A DNA stretch of 64,000 bases from Rallus limicola (lineage: Eukaryota > Chordata > Aves > Gruiformes > Rallidae), in NCBI GenBank assembly GCA_022605955.1, contig JAKCOZ010000003.1, positions 47,678,179 to 47,742,178 of the forward strand, in the 5' to 3' direction. The position numbers were made by a program, and so were the translations under genes. Shown one piece after another: positions 36,541-49,269 of the stretch. Position 1 is the stretch's first letter; each line of letters opens with the position of its first letter. The notes under the pieces were generated by a model. That model saw only the letters and a list, made by a program, of their open reading frames with translations. It did not search any database and had not been told where the DNA came from.

Positions 36541-37339
36541 ATGTTAGTACGACAACTCCAGCCCAGCTGGAAGAAAGAAGTACAATAAATCTTTTCTTGT
36601 GGGAGCTCCAGACCACTTTCCAGAGGCTGTGTTTCTTCTGACACATTTATGATAAGCCTCCAAACCCTGACAGGACACTGACTTACCCTTGCTGCATGGC
36701 ACAGGAGCAGAGGGGAGAGCTTGGCACCGGTGATGCCTCACACAGGTCAGAGCACACAAACTGCAAACCATCTCCACTCAGTTGTTGTTTGGACCCTGGT
36801 GGAGGTGGGCTAGGAAGAGGTCTGGTCTTCCTGTCCCACCCCAACCGAAAATCAGCACAGACACCCTGCAAAGTACTGCTTGCCACCAGCACGATGCCTG
36901 GTGCCGTTGCTAGTGCAGTGCAGAAGGGAATGGGGGTGGGCTCCCCTAGTCAGGAGTTACCTGTCAGGCCTCAGCCAGACCAGGGGACACATTTGCAAAC
37001 TCTCCCTCCTCTCCAGTCTCACTCCTCACAGCAAACACTTTGGGAGAAACAGCTTGAATTCTTCCCTATTTGGCTCTGTCTTGCCTGGGCACGGCAGCAA
37101 CCTTGCACGCTGCCTGGCCAATTTTCCACATCATCCTGCACAGCACACAAGCCACCCGTATACAGACATCCCTGCTGGGGCCGGATGAGAGTTCATGCAG
37201 GCTGGGGATTATGTAGCCAAACACATCACCTTTCCAAGGCAGGGAGTCCTATTGATCATTCTCTCTCCCTAGAAGCCACTTCTTATTCCTAAATGTTCCT
37301 TATCACATTTTCTTTTTACCTTTTCCTTTTTGAGCAGAG

Positions 37340-37660
37340 GTATTGAGTACTGGACACAACATTCCTGGAATAAGGATGTCTCTGCACATGGTGGCATGTG
37401 ATGCTTTGTCTTGCTTGTTAGTCCTTTTAACAGATACTTACATCCAGCTTTCTAAGCATGGAGGGGTGTTAGCGAAGAATTGTCTTTTGTAATTCCTGTC
37501 TTCCTGGGTTACTTCTTGAGAGACATTTGCTCCTTTGGAGCACACACATATCTAGGTAAGGCTAGGGTTATTTTCCCCTGAATGCATAATGCACAAAGCT
37601 CTTTTTAATATTAAATTTCATCATGGAATTTTATCACCCAGTCATTCATTGTTGCTGAAC
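37340..37660 (-). mobile_element. Very old CR1/L3-like LINE relic
   Basis: Plus-strand text recalls reverse-complement RT of ancient amniote CR1/L3-type LINEs: GAGTACTGGACACAACATTCC near 37,345-37,365 at one end and, near 37,583-37,650, GCATAATGCACAAAGCTC followed by TTAAATTTCATCATGG and a TTTTATCACCCAGTCATTCA-like block at the other. The spacing between them is about right for the RT thumb region. No frame survives. The call rests on remembered consensus phrases and would need a repeat library to confirm. Confidence 0.45.
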
Positions 37661-37664
37661 ACTG

Positions 37665-40600
37665 AGAAAGTAATTTTTCCCCAGCAAAGCTAATGGAATT
37701 ATGCATGGCTTTTTCTTTGCAGAGCAAATGTCACCAGTACTGCAGCCCTTGACCAGATGTCTTGGTTATAGCTGCTGTATTTGAGTGAAGAATGCTGCAA
37801 GGAACATGAAGCCTCATTCTCAAAAGAAAGAGTCTGATCTTGAACATCTTTTATTCCTTTAAGTGTTTTAAATGACGGCTTCCTTCCTTCAGTTCTCTTT
37901 GATTCAACAGATGCTATGTAGCATCAGGACTAGTTTGAGTAATATTTCATACAGAGTCACTATGCACTGCTTGGGTTAGATTTATTTCCATAGGTTCCTT
38001 CAACCACAATGTTACCATATATTTTATATTCCTCAGTATATCAAAGCCCAGTGGCAGGATGTGAAGTTTCTGTCTGTCTGAAGGAGGTGGGGGAGGGGTA
38101 GTGTCTGAGTCTGTTTCTATGATGAGAAAGAAAAATCAGAAGAGGGGACACAGAACAAACTGGCACATTAATGGGACCTAAGGTTTCCACCTTACACATC
38201 AGCTGCATCATCTCAAAGACGCTTTGGGGAAGAACCCCAAAATTACATTTTCATGGAACAGTGGAGCAAAACCAGGCTTGGCTGGGGGAAAACGATGCTC
38301 CTGTACTTACTTTAGATTGTGCTACCATCCAGCAGGACAGAAGAGAGGTCCACGGGCTTTTAGACCAGGAATAAGATCAATGGGCTTCTTGAGAAAGCCA
38401 AAGCCAAGGAGAAAGCTCAAAGGACATCTGTGTTGTGCTCTTGAAGATGCAATCAATCCAATTTCAATTAAAAAATGTTAATTTGGATTTTAGTCCAGGT
38501 TTCTCATATCAGGGTGAGGGTTGGCAAACAATTCAACCTGCTCATGGATCCAGAATGGTAGTAAGTGTCTAATTAACAGAAGTAATTATTGTTACTAACT
38601 CTGAAACACACAAAACCTACAAGAAACATGCGTAGCTCAAAGAGATGCACATCATCAAACCACAACATTTTCATATGAATAACGGGTGTATGGGCAAGCA
38701 GGAATTCAAATAACAGAAAATCATAGGAAACAGAAAAGCGCAGATTTGACCAGAAAATGATGATACTCCATGGCTCCCAGCTCATGTAGCTGTATTCTAG
38801 TGCTGTCAAAGTATTTTGTTGTGGTGGTGTCACATATTTCTTCGGCCACTGATTTTTCTTCTCAGTCTAGGCAGCTATTCTGTTTAAATTACCTCTTATT
38901 TTTGAATAATTTAAAGACCTATTGTCTCACACCAGGTTATTCCTGTAAAGATGATACATGACTGATAAATTCATAGCTAGCATGTTTACCAAGTATCTCA
39001 ACATCCATTTTTGAGTATTTACTCCCTTTTTATTTCAGAGGAGGTCTGTAAGACCTTTGATGACTGTTTTTCATAGTCCTAATTAATTTCATTTAGAAAG
39101 AGTTAAAATCTGTAAAATACACTAACAAGTGAGTATTCACACAGAGTAGAAATGCAGGAAGAAAGAAACCATGTTGTAAAGCTTAAACTAATATTTTATT
39201 TTAATCAGGCCTCTTATTTTTCCCTCAAAGGGTAATAAAAATACACACAGTCAGCATGGTTTCATTTCCTCAGGAGCTCCACAGACTGTGTTGTGTCAGG
39301 TGCTACAGGGCGGTTTCTTTCTTTGTCCTTTATACCTCATCAGGCAGCAAGTGAAATACGAGTAACTTCTTGAGACAGGACCTGGGAGTTTTTCCCCTTC
39401 AGTTTTAAACTGGTGCTGGGTGGAGGGGTAAGATGTTGGTGCCTGTGGGGAGAAAGCCAGCAGAAGAGGTGAGGGCGAGGGAGGTTTGTAAATCAAACCC
39501 TAGCACAAGTCAGACTGGGACCCCAAAGCTCATGGCAGCAGAGGCAGGCTCCATGAAAAGGCTCTCATTTCAGCCATCTCCGTTTTGATGAGAAATGGGC
39601 AGAAATAGGCCACTTTGGCCAGTTGCTTAAATCAAGTGGGTTGGATCAGGGAGCTGCTTTATTAAAACCAACCACGTTTGGCTGGGTGCGTGTTTCAGAT
39701 AGCTGGCTCTGGCTTGGACTCATTTTCATGTGCAGCCACAAGCTCACACTCCCTCTCTGGCTCCATTTTTTGCAGCTCTCTCTGCCTTGGGCTATGGCCA
39801 CTAAAAGAGTGTTTCATTGTTAGAAAACCAGGGAACTGGGTTTATTTACTGGGAGTGACCAAGTTAGAGCAGAAACAGTGGGGGGAGGACAGGGGGTGGG
39901 GGGAACATATCTAATATGGTTTATAATTTTGAATAAGCACTGAAACAACTGCTAGCCATCCCCTGCATACTTCACTCCTTGGATCAACAGAGGAGCCCTG
40001 CCAGACGTCAGATTATATATTCCACAGCTGAAGTGTTTGCATAACTTTTCAGTGGCTACCATTTAAAGAAAGAAAACCACTGATGGGCCTTTTCTTAATA
40101 TATTCCCCCAAGTTTGACATGTTCACGGTGTACTGCCAGCAATCATTTTGTACTTGGAAGGCAAAGTTACTCATATCTCTGCCATGGCCCTTGTGCCAGC
40201 CAACAAGACAGGACTGGCCTTCCCCGTTTTCACAACCTCAGTGCTCAACTGTGGGCAGTGCCGGAGGTACCCAGCCCTCTGCACCCACGGGGCGTCCCAC
40301 CTCCCAGCCGGGAGAGTGTGGATTTGTTAGTGGAGTGCCAGTCGTGTGTTATTGATAATGATATCTAGAAAACATTTGTTTGGCAATTTTGGTTGGTTGC
40401 CCGGAGACTCAAAAGAAATTGTCTGGTATTTCTCTTTGGAGGAAAGGAAAACGTGACTATGTCCAATTTCAACATTGGCTTTTGCAGCATTCCTATCACT
40501 GCCCAGATTTTGTCTTTGCTAAGGAATTATCCAAGAAACAGATTTCCTCTTCTGAGCAGAAAGTGCTCAGATAAACCTTCCCAGTCTGCAGCTATTGAGC

Positions 40601-41545
40601 ACATGCTTTAATGTAGCTATGCTTCCTCTGAACCCTGAGGGTTTCTGAACTCCTCTGGGCCTTTTTTTGCTAGCCATCACCCTCCTTGGGTTGATCCAAT
40701 TACAGCTTGGACAAATCTGTGCAGTCCACATACCTTCCCTTCATACCAGTGGGCTGGTGCCTGGGCACCCTCATCTGCTCTCCCACTGGCAAGAGTGATG
40801 TGAGTTTTTCCCATCAGAGAAGGGCATTTTTAATTTTTGCTGCAAGCCAAAACTACCAAATATCATCTCTGAAATGGCAGGTCATGTGCCAAATGAGAAT
40901 TCACAAACAAACCCTGTAATTAGATAATGCATTACAACCAGTGGAAAAAAATGGGTTTCGGAAGATAATTATCACTCTGTTTAACTGTTTTTGATTGCCC
41001 TGTTAAAGGGCAGAGTGAGACCTTTGATGTTCTTCCATAGCTGAACCATAATAAGGCCATGTGTACCAGCTTACACTTGAAGACTCTGCAGAAATTTGGG
41101 TTTTCTCCTCTACCCATTTCTCTTCTGTTCCATAAAAGAAAACAGGGCCCGGAGTTACAACAAAATAGCAGGTTTTCTTACAGATTTCCTTAGAAAACTG
41201 CCCTTTTTTCAGAATGCTAACCACCTCCTACTTTCAGGGAAAAAGATAGCCTCACAATGCAATTTAGATATAATGAACAACGAGATGGCACACAGTGGAG
41301 GGAGATGAACAGTTTACAAAGAAGAGAAATTACATACGTTTTTAGCACCTGTTAAACTTGTGGGAAGTTTCTCTACGCGCTGTTTACAAGTAATAGTATT
41401 TCACCCCAGCAGTACCAGGAATGTCTGGTAGTGGATGTAGTCATTTATGCACATGCATTGTAGCATTCTCGGCTCTTAAGAAATTGAATGCTGTCATACA
41501 AGTGTGGGATGTTATTTATGTCTGGTGACAGAAACTCTGAACATC
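37665..41545. other. Unannotated stretch, no gene seen
   Basis: No coding exon, RNA gene or transposon was recognised. A short CpG-containing patch lies at about 40,260-40,315 but is too small to call an island. Confidence 0.55.
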
Positions 41546-41550
41546 CCATG

Positions 41551-41608
41551 TGGAGCAGGATGTTAGATGAAATGACCTCCAGATTTCTCTTATAACTGAA
41601 TTTTTTCT
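41551..41608 (+). mobile_element. Worn CR1 3' terminal fragment
   Basis: GGAGCAGGATGTTAGATGAA followed by ATGACCTCCAGATTTCTC and then a degraded tail (AACTGAATTTTTTCTAC) parallels the conserved CR1 3' UTR ending. It is only about 60 bp and diverged, with no recognisable coding part to its left. Confidence 0.55.
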
Positions 41609-41609
41609 A

Positions 41610-44600
41610 CCATTTTCATGAGCTGAAAAACTCATTCTGTATCTGTTATTAGTGTCAGTCAGTACCTTCAGACAAGCTATTGCATTTTGCTACATTTTTC
41701 TGGCTATTCAGACACAAGCACATTTTTCTCCTTTCATTTGCATCTTAATGCAGACACTATGGACATGGACTACAAGATCACACTGTACAGAAACACACTT
41801 TAATGCCCAAGAGATCCATCATTCCATATATGGGATGCTTCTCTGAAAGTAGCTGGCTTTTGGCTATCTTCAGGTTCACCCATTCCTGATCCTTGCAATA
41901 TTGATTTTCTCCCATTTCCAGCACAATAAATTCTGGGTTAGGAGAGTGCTCAAAAGGGTTAGTTGTTATGCAACTGTGCTAGGGATGGTTTTGCAGGGAA
42001 CCAGCTGTCTATGTCCCAAAAAGTTGGTAGTCCACTGAATGGTCATCTAACAGAGCAGCAATCCAGCTCCACCTCCTTCAGCTTATTCTGTGGCAAATGA
42101 GCCTTCCTGTGTGACGAGCTTTGTTTCCATGCCAGTTTCCGCAACTAGCTCTTTTTCCACTGGCTTTCCAACACCTGAAGCAGAGGAGGAGCAATGCACT
42201 GCTACCACAGGTTGAAGCCTGAAACCAGAAGTCTGCCATTGTGCCTAAATTCAGCAACTGCTTGAAAGGCAGAAGAGCTCCCAGGCAGCCCTCTGCTCCA
42301 TAAATGACAAAGAGAATCCCAACATGGGGTTTCTAAAGTTATTGCAGGTTCCATGTAGGGTAGGGCAGGTCACAGGATCAGATCTAGCTGTTTTGTGTCT
42401 GTGGAAAGCCATAAGCAAAGCCTAACTTTAGGTAAGAAGTCAGTTGAACTCCATGTACATTGACTATAGGTACCGTGCAAAAAGTCAAAGCCCTGCAGCG
42501 TATATGGGGTTGGGACTGAGAATCCTTCTCCTTCAGTTGCAAACTGTGCTTCAAAGCTTTTTTTTTTTTTTTAGGTTAAACCATCTAACTTTGGCTGTGC
42601 TCCATTTTTTTTTTTTTTGCTATACAGTATTTCACTGGATTCCTTTTCACATGTGGTTTAACAACACCCCCACAAGAGCTCTTAAGTGCTGAAGAAATCA
42701 GGGAGTGGAACAGCACAGACAAGGGTGGACAATGTGAGGGAGGGAGAGCTTGCAGAAGGGTTTTTGTGGAGGCAAATGCCAGGTAAATATAGATTCCTGT
42801 TAACTTCTTTCAAGAAAAATATAAAAATAAAAACTCTAAAGATAGAGCATTATATAGCCTAGCTGAACCTACCAGCTTCATCAGTTCTCATTATCAGTGG
42901 GCTCCATCAGTTTGTTAAGATCTATGCAAGCACTGATTTTATGAAATGTTATTTTCTCATGGGCCTTTTGACACCTGCCTTCCCTAAACAGACACCCTTT
43001 ACACACAGGTACATATATGCCATTTAAGTGGGACATATTTGCAAGTTTTTTTCCTCAGAGGATTACTGTTGAGATCATCATTTGCCTGGTAAAGCAGTAC
43101 TTTGTACTGCCAGGTCATTCGTTAAGAAGTGTGGCTGAAAATATTCTTGAGAATACACATTTTTCTCAGGGTTAAGTTCTCTCACACTCTTCCTAAAAAG
43201 AAAACTTCACAAAGGAAGGAAGGAGGGAGGGACTCAGTGCACAAACTCAGGAGCGACATGCTGATGCAAGCAGAGCTGTGGTCACTGCTGTGTCACTGTT
43301 GCCTGTGACTCTTCAAACTCCATGCAGACTTCTGCAGAACTGCTGCGCCATCCATTTGAAACAGCCAGGGGCCAGGAAATATATACAATTTGCCAAAGGG
43401 CCATAGGCTGTTTTCTGTTTTAAGTGCCAATTGATAAATTAGAAGTCCAGGACTAGCTCATTATCCCATGGTGGTGCTCCACTGCTGATTTGAGGAAAGA
43501 CAAAATGCAGGCTTAGAAACAAGATTTGTAAAAAATAGTGACACTCTTTGTTCTATCAAAACCTTTGGTTCTGGCCTGGGCACAAACCACAACAGGAACA
43601 TACCCTTGCTGGGAAGCAGTATCTGCTTCTTTCTGCTGGGCAGAGAAGGAGCCATGCTTCAGCAGTGCTGGGTAATAGGCAGTGCGAGTTAGCATCATGC
43701 ATTGTCCTCTCAGAGATAAAATACTCCAGCTGCTGTGGCAACTGAGTCAGGTAGCTACTCTGGATGGGCTCTTAACTGACTAGAGGCAGCAATCAGAAAG
43801 AGAAAAGTCAGTTCAAGAATCCGTTGTGCTCCCAGATGATTTTCAAATGTGCTTGAGACCACTGATGCATGCCTAAAGAGACAGAAAAAACTGGTCTTCC
43901 AGGGTAATCAGCTTTAATTTCTGTAGAGCAAACAGGAGAAAAGTCATCTTAAATTTAAACTTCTAAAATAGTGATGAGAAAAGCTTGAAAAAATCTAAAT
44001 CTATATGCAAATTTAAACCTATAAATATAGATTATATGTGTAATGTTCTGAAAGGTGTCTTACAGGAGTTAACCAATAACCTTACTGAACCACTAGCAGC
44101 ATCACTGGAAAAAACTGGGTTCACAGGTCTTCCCCATTTTGTCACACTCAGAGACCTTTAGGCCAGCTGTCACCACTGCTACTAACGTTGAGTCATCTGT
44201 CACTTCAGCTGTGGTCTTTTTGGAAATGAACAGAAACACAGTGAAATCATCCAGGTTTTTTTAATTTTTTTTGCTAAGGAGTTCACCTAGTGACTACTGA
44301 TAAAGGCAAAATTGCTTTTACATCTAAATATACTTGAAGATACAAATCTAGTATTAGGTTTTTGACTTCTGTTTCCTGAAAAACACCAGTTGGTATGTAT
44401 GCAGCTTCCAAACTTGGTTTCACTCTAAGAGTTGGCACGTGCTGCGTTTTTCTGATATTTCTTGTGGTGGAGCTCACTGCTTTATTCATCTGCAGGAAGG
44501 AAAGGAAGACTGGCACCTGCAAGTCTGCCTCTGAATCGGCAAGGTATTAAAAACAATTAACAAATAAATGCTCTGTTTTCCAAGCAGAACAATGAAATTG

Positions 44601-47208
44601 CTGCCATCTAGATAAGAAATTGTTTTTCAAGTCCAGCCTCTTGATGGCTAACCTCGCAGAAGACAGGCGGAGGGAGCCCTTGATTATCTGATGGGTAGAT
44701 GTTGAGGTTGACCTGACAAAGGAGGCTGGAAGTTATAAAAAGACAAAATCTGCTGAGACATGCCATGAAGGCAAGACCAAACAGGATGGAGAAAGTGAGT
44801 GAATGTAGCAGCTTCATCACCTTCCCACACATCTATAACCTCCTGGGGTGAAAAACAAACTGGGGAAGGGGTGCGTGGGGTTGTGTTGGGTTTCTGGTGC
44901 CTCTCAGGCGCCATCTGCATGCAAAATGCAAACAACTCATATTACTTCTTTGCACTGTCTATGCACTCCCGCATCAGCCACCCTGGACTGCCTAGGAGCA
45001 CAGACAAGAGGGCAGGTTTGGGACATCTAGTCGGTGAGGCCACTGTCCTTTGGAGGCCTGAGCTTGGTGTGGGGAGTAACAGAGGTCATCGGGCTTGCAG
45101 GCTGCTATGAGAGAGGCCAGAGCTGGTGACTGGGGGAAAAAGTCTGTGTCAAGTCTAGAGGCTGGTAAAGCAGATTGGCTTCAAGATACCAGTTTGAACA
45201 GAGTCACCTGGAATAGCTGGTCTGGCCTGAGACAATGAGTCATTAATCTCCAAGAGCACCCCTGGCTAGTAATGAGGCTGGGCTGGGCATGGCTGCATGC
45301 AACCCATGGCTTCGTGTTGCAGCTGCACCCAGGCTTCCTCTCTGGTGGGGACACAACCATGCTAGCCACGACCAGCAGCAGCAAGCAGCTGCTCTGCAGA
45401 GTCAGGAGAGGCCCATAGCCCTTTTGCTGCCCTGTGGCCAAGTCAGCAGGCACCTCTTGACACCTTCTTAGCTTACTTTGCATCTCTCTCTGCCATGATA
45501 CAAAGAAAATCTTCAGAAACAGGGAGTGAAGTGTTGCTTCCATTTTCTGTGGATTCTTAGTATGCACACAGGCACCCCCTGTGCATCTGTATATGTCCTG
45601 GGGCTTGTCCCAGGAGCTCCTGCTGCCTCTTTCTCAAAGGAACAGTGTGCCCACAACATGGCTCCTGGTTCTGTGTGGCCAAGAAGGCAGCAGGGTACTT
45701 CATTAGCTGGGGGACCACAGCCAAGGGAGGTTGTTCCAGACATATGCCCTAACCCCAGTCTTTTTTCATGCCCACTGTTTATGTTTGCATTCATTTTGTT
45801 GCTTAATTTCCACTGAAAATCTCATGTAAGAGGGCACTGAACAGCCTTCTCCTTTGCCAGCTGTCTTACCAGTACATCTGTATAGCAGGACAAGACATTG
45901 CTCTTTGCAGTGTTATCCTGTATAAAGCAATATGAAACACACCCCTTCATCTGAGCTCTCTGCATCTTGAAGTAGATAAATACATAGTGTATAAGCATCT
46001 TCTGAATGGCCTGAACTCTCTCAGTCCCTACTTTCACTTTACTTTAAGGTCTTTCCTGCTGACATGTTTTTTACTGCTGTCTTGAATTCCTGTCTTCTGG
46101 AGACCATCACATCCTGCTCCACTCATCCCCTGGCCTGGTGGGAGGCAAGGACTTCTGTTCCAGTATCACCAGTGACAACAGACTGCCAAGGTCCAGCCAG
46201 CTCTGCACAGAAGGGCACTGTGAGATTCCAACCCCAATACTCAGCACAGTGTGATGGCGATAGGAGGACCTATTTTAATGGGAAACACCACTATATCTGC
46301 CATGGACGTGACAGGGAAAACAAAACAGTTACATAGAACAATGTCCTCCACAGTAAGCCACAGGGAGAGCATGGACTATGGACAGAAAACCCATCCTTTG
46401 TCCTGGATGGCTGAGGCTGGCACCGTGCTGGTGCTTGGCACAGCATGTTTGACATGCCCACTGCAAGTGTGACGGTAACCGGAACTTCACCAGGGATGTC
46501 CTTAATCCCATCACACAAGATGAGGCTACCCAGGCATGAATGTAAGTGACTGGGAGACCCCAGGCCTGCTGGTGTCTGAGCTCTCACTGCTTTGCCTGAT
46601 CTAAGCAAGCTAAGTATGCTTGACCAGATCTGTTCTCCAAGCGACACCTCCAAGCCCTCGTGCACTGCCAGAAGCAATCTGCTTCAGACATTGCTGATAA
46701 GTACCATCACTTCTATGCTGGGTTTCACTGTCACACCTCTACCTGGTGTGTCAACCAGGATCCCACAGTCAGGCAGAAAGGACCAGGGTGGCTTCAATCT
46801 GCCCCTCAGCTTTTCTGCAGCTGCAAATGCTCTGTGCAGTCTGGTTTTGCAATAATGTCTCAGTGATGCCAACATTTTCTGAAGGTGAAGTATAACTTTG
46901 GGAAGTAACATATACTTCCCATAATGTGTTCCAATTAAGTGCCATAGCACAGTAGCCACATCCCATGAACTGCTAACCCATTCTTCGGAGCTATGTTGTC
47001 CACCCTCAATTAATAGGATCTATCATAGCTAGATTTCCAGGTTTGTCACTTCTTCTCAAGCTACCATTGAATTAATCTCAAATGTCATCCATTGAAAAAC
47101 TAATCTTTTTCAGAAGAATGTATCTAGCTGCTGTGAAGTACAGCAAAGCTCTGTATGTGCTGCTCTTTGGCTATTTGACATCTTTGGCCCAACAATGCTG
47201 GTGGCTTA
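41610..47208. other. Unannotated stretch, no gene seen
   Basis: No exon or transposon was recognised. T15 (42,558-42,572) and T14 (42,605-42,618) runs lie close together, and a GGAA-rich patch lies near 43,214-43,231. A perfect small hairpin near 46.9 kb is listed separately. Confidence 0.55.
46900..46920. repeat. Perfect 8-bp inverted repeat with 5-nt loop
   Basis: GGGAAGTA (46,900-46,907) and TACTTCCC (46,913-46,920) flank ACATA. The stem is perfect but short. There is no context suggesting a terminator or RNA gene. Confidence 0.6.
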
Positions 47209-47489
47209 CTTCTCCTTCCCCTCCCCTCCCCTCCCTTTCCCTCCCCTCCCTCTCCCTCTCCCCCTTCCCTTCCCTTCCCTTCCCTTCCCTTCCCTTCCCT
47301 TCCCTTCCCTTCCCTTCCCTTCCCTTCCCTTCCCTTCCCTTCCCTTCCCTTCCCTTCCCTTCCCTTCCCTTCCCTTCCCTTCCCTTCCCTTCCCTTCCCT
47401 TCCCTTCCCTTCCCTTCCCTTCCCTTCCCTTCCCTTCCCTTCCCTTCCCTTCCCTTCCCTTCCCTTCCCTTCCCTTCCCTTCCCCCCTC
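47209..47489. repeat. 281-bp pure pyrimidine tract, mostly (TTCCC)n
   Basis: Every base from 47,209 to 47,489 is C or T on the plus strand. The first 55 bp are irregular CTCCC/CTTTCC units; from about 47,264 to 47,484 there are about 44 perfect TTCCC units. Frames of 100-160 codons reading repeating PFPSL or GKGRE units in both strands are products of this repeat, not genes. Long mirror-like polypyrimidine tracts can form triplex (H-DNA) and are length-unstable. Confidence 0.99.
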
Positions 47490-48995
47490 GTTGAATTTTC
47501 TGGCAGCACGTTTTGGAAAAGAAGTGAATTTGAATTAATCCTGACAGAACTTTTACTAAGTTAATTATAAGCTCATAATTGTACCTGTGTGCAGCCAAAA
47601 TCTTATTTTAGGACTTGCACAGCAAGACAGAAGAAACATTCTTATGCATTACTTTGTTTCTAGTTAAGTGTTGCTAATATACTTCAAATGTCAAATGCTT
47701 GGAACAAGCAGTTCACCATCACCAGGTTGATAATTTTTTATAGGATCTGATATCTTCGCTAACTGATTTTGAATATAAAATGCTATTCAGTAAAGCCACA
47801 AGCATGAAAGGCAGATAAAAATGGAATAAATTGCAGGTTGTATCTCATTTGTTAAACTCTGCATAATTGCATTTTTTGCAATGCATGTCAAAAGCACAAA
47901 CAGTGCCAGCAAACAGAAGTGCCTGGCCTACAGGTGAGAGATTTCCAGCTCTACAGACACCCTCCTGGGATGGAGTAGCTGTTCCCAGGCTGCCGAGACC
48001 AATGCTACTGCCGTTCACCTGCTGACACCTTTCCTTTTCCAAATGTGCAGTATCTAAAGCAGGAGTACAGCATGTCCAACCCCCAGCCCCAAATGCAGGG
48101 ATGCAGGGGTACCTGACAGCCCTCCTCAGGGCACACCAGCTCTTGTTATGAGAAAGCAGACTCAGGACCATTAAAATAAAATAAAAAAGATAAAGAACAC
48201 ACCAGGCTGATGCCCCAGGGACCCCCAGCATGCAGCAGATGTGTGGCAGGAGCCAACAGGTCCATCACTCCTGTTCTGCTCAGAACACATATCAGGATGC
48301 TGGGAAGGCAGACACCCTTCCTGGGAGCGGCATAAGTGGACCTGCCCCTCAGTAACTGAGATCCCGGAGCCAGCAGGATTTGGTACCCTCTGGGAGTTAA
48401 CACAGGTGCCTACGTGCACAGCCATCACTTGGCCAGCACCCTGCGAGGCTGAGCCCAGGCTACTGCTTCCTGTGGAGCCACTCAATGGAAGGTGAGCACA
48501 TACGGAACTGTGCACCCACCAAAATGCTTGCAACTGCCCAGTATCCCAAGATAAGTGCTTATATATTTTTGAGTGATATATATTGGGTGGGGAGGGACAT
48601 CAAAAAATGACCCATGTAGGATGGCCCATTTAGGTCCTAGACATATGAAAGAGCAGCAAAGTTAATGTCTGTGCTCAGCCATCCTGGCAACCACAAATAC
48701 TCTTAGCTCCTTGTAGCCTTTGCCTTTCATGTATCCACACACACATATATATACACACATACTTGTATGTGTATAATACTTTCACATTAGCCCTGAATAT
48801 TTGTGTGGGAGTAGGTCAAAGGGGTTGGACCTCAACTTTCTGCTCTGGCAGACTCCCCAGGGGAAGCCACTGGAGATCTACTGGGCAGGAGAGAGGAAGC
48901 AGCCACGTGCTGCCTCTCTTGTAACCAGCCATGTCAGTCCCCCAGCACAGCGCTATATTGCTCCAATGATGCCCAGGGCTGCCCAACAGGTGGCC
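47490..48995. other. Unannotated stretch, no gene seen
   Basis: No exon or transposon was recognised. It contains the alternating purine-pyrimidine tract and hairpin at 48,735-48,775. Confidence 0.55.
48735..48775. repeat. (CA)n(TA)n tract ending in a hairpin
   Basis: Alternating CACACACATATATATACACACATA is followed by CTTG and TATGTGTATA. TACACACATA (48,752-48,761) and TATGTGTATA (48,766-48,775) form a 10-bp stem with one mismatch around a 4-nt loop. Such tracts favour Z-DNA or cruciform structures. Confidence 0.8.
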
Positions 48996-49004
48996 TGAAC
49001 GTCT

Positions 49005-49265
49005 TTCTGTTACATTTCTGACATTATATACCCTGATTGCAGATTAAAAATGACCGAGCAATCTTTATTTCAAATGCAGGAAGTGCATTTCATTTGCATA
49101 GCTCTGATGGGATTAAAGGAGGCATAAGAGTAATTAAGGTCAGAGGAGTTTGCCATTTACTAAATCCCTAAATCCACCTCCTCTCCAACATAATTTAGTA
49201 ATATCATGGGGCAAAAGATCACTGCAACAATTTATGCCTGTCTAGCTTTCCATCACAAACAGATA
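49005..49265. other. Candidate conserved regulatory block
   Basis: Within about 100 bp there is an exact POU octamer ATTTGCAT (49,092-49,099), a GGATTAAA homeodomain-type site just after it, and TAATTA directly joined to AAGGTCA (49,131-49,142), which combines a homeodomain core with a nuclear-receptor half-site. The sequence is AT-rich without simple repeats. Clusters like this are common in deeply conserved vertebrate enhancers. Conservation and activity are inferences that one sequence cannot show. Confidence 0.35.
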
Positions 49266-49269
49266 AACC

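Larger units (their letters stand above)
33640..37335. other. Unannotated stretch, no gene seen
   Basis: No exon or transposon was recognised in this 3.7 kb. Two simple pyrimidine/purine tracts (35,866-35,912 and 36,518-36,540) are listed separately. The longest frame (198 codons, plus, from 36,696) has no recognisable domain, is overlapped by frames on both strands and is not called. Confidence 0.5.

Noticed and set aside
36696..37292. 198-codon plus-strand frame
   Set aside because: Low-complexity amino-acid make-up, no recognisable motif, and overlapping frames on both strands; more likely chance.
46900..46920. Perfect hairpin as a transcription terminator or microRNA precursor
   Set aside because: The stem is only 8 bp, with no U-run and far too short for a pre-miRNA.
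47082..47598. Long frames of 100-160 codons with repeating PFPSL or GKGRE units on both strands
   Set aside because: They are translations of the (TTCCC)n microsatellite; any frame through a 5-bp repeat without stops stays open.
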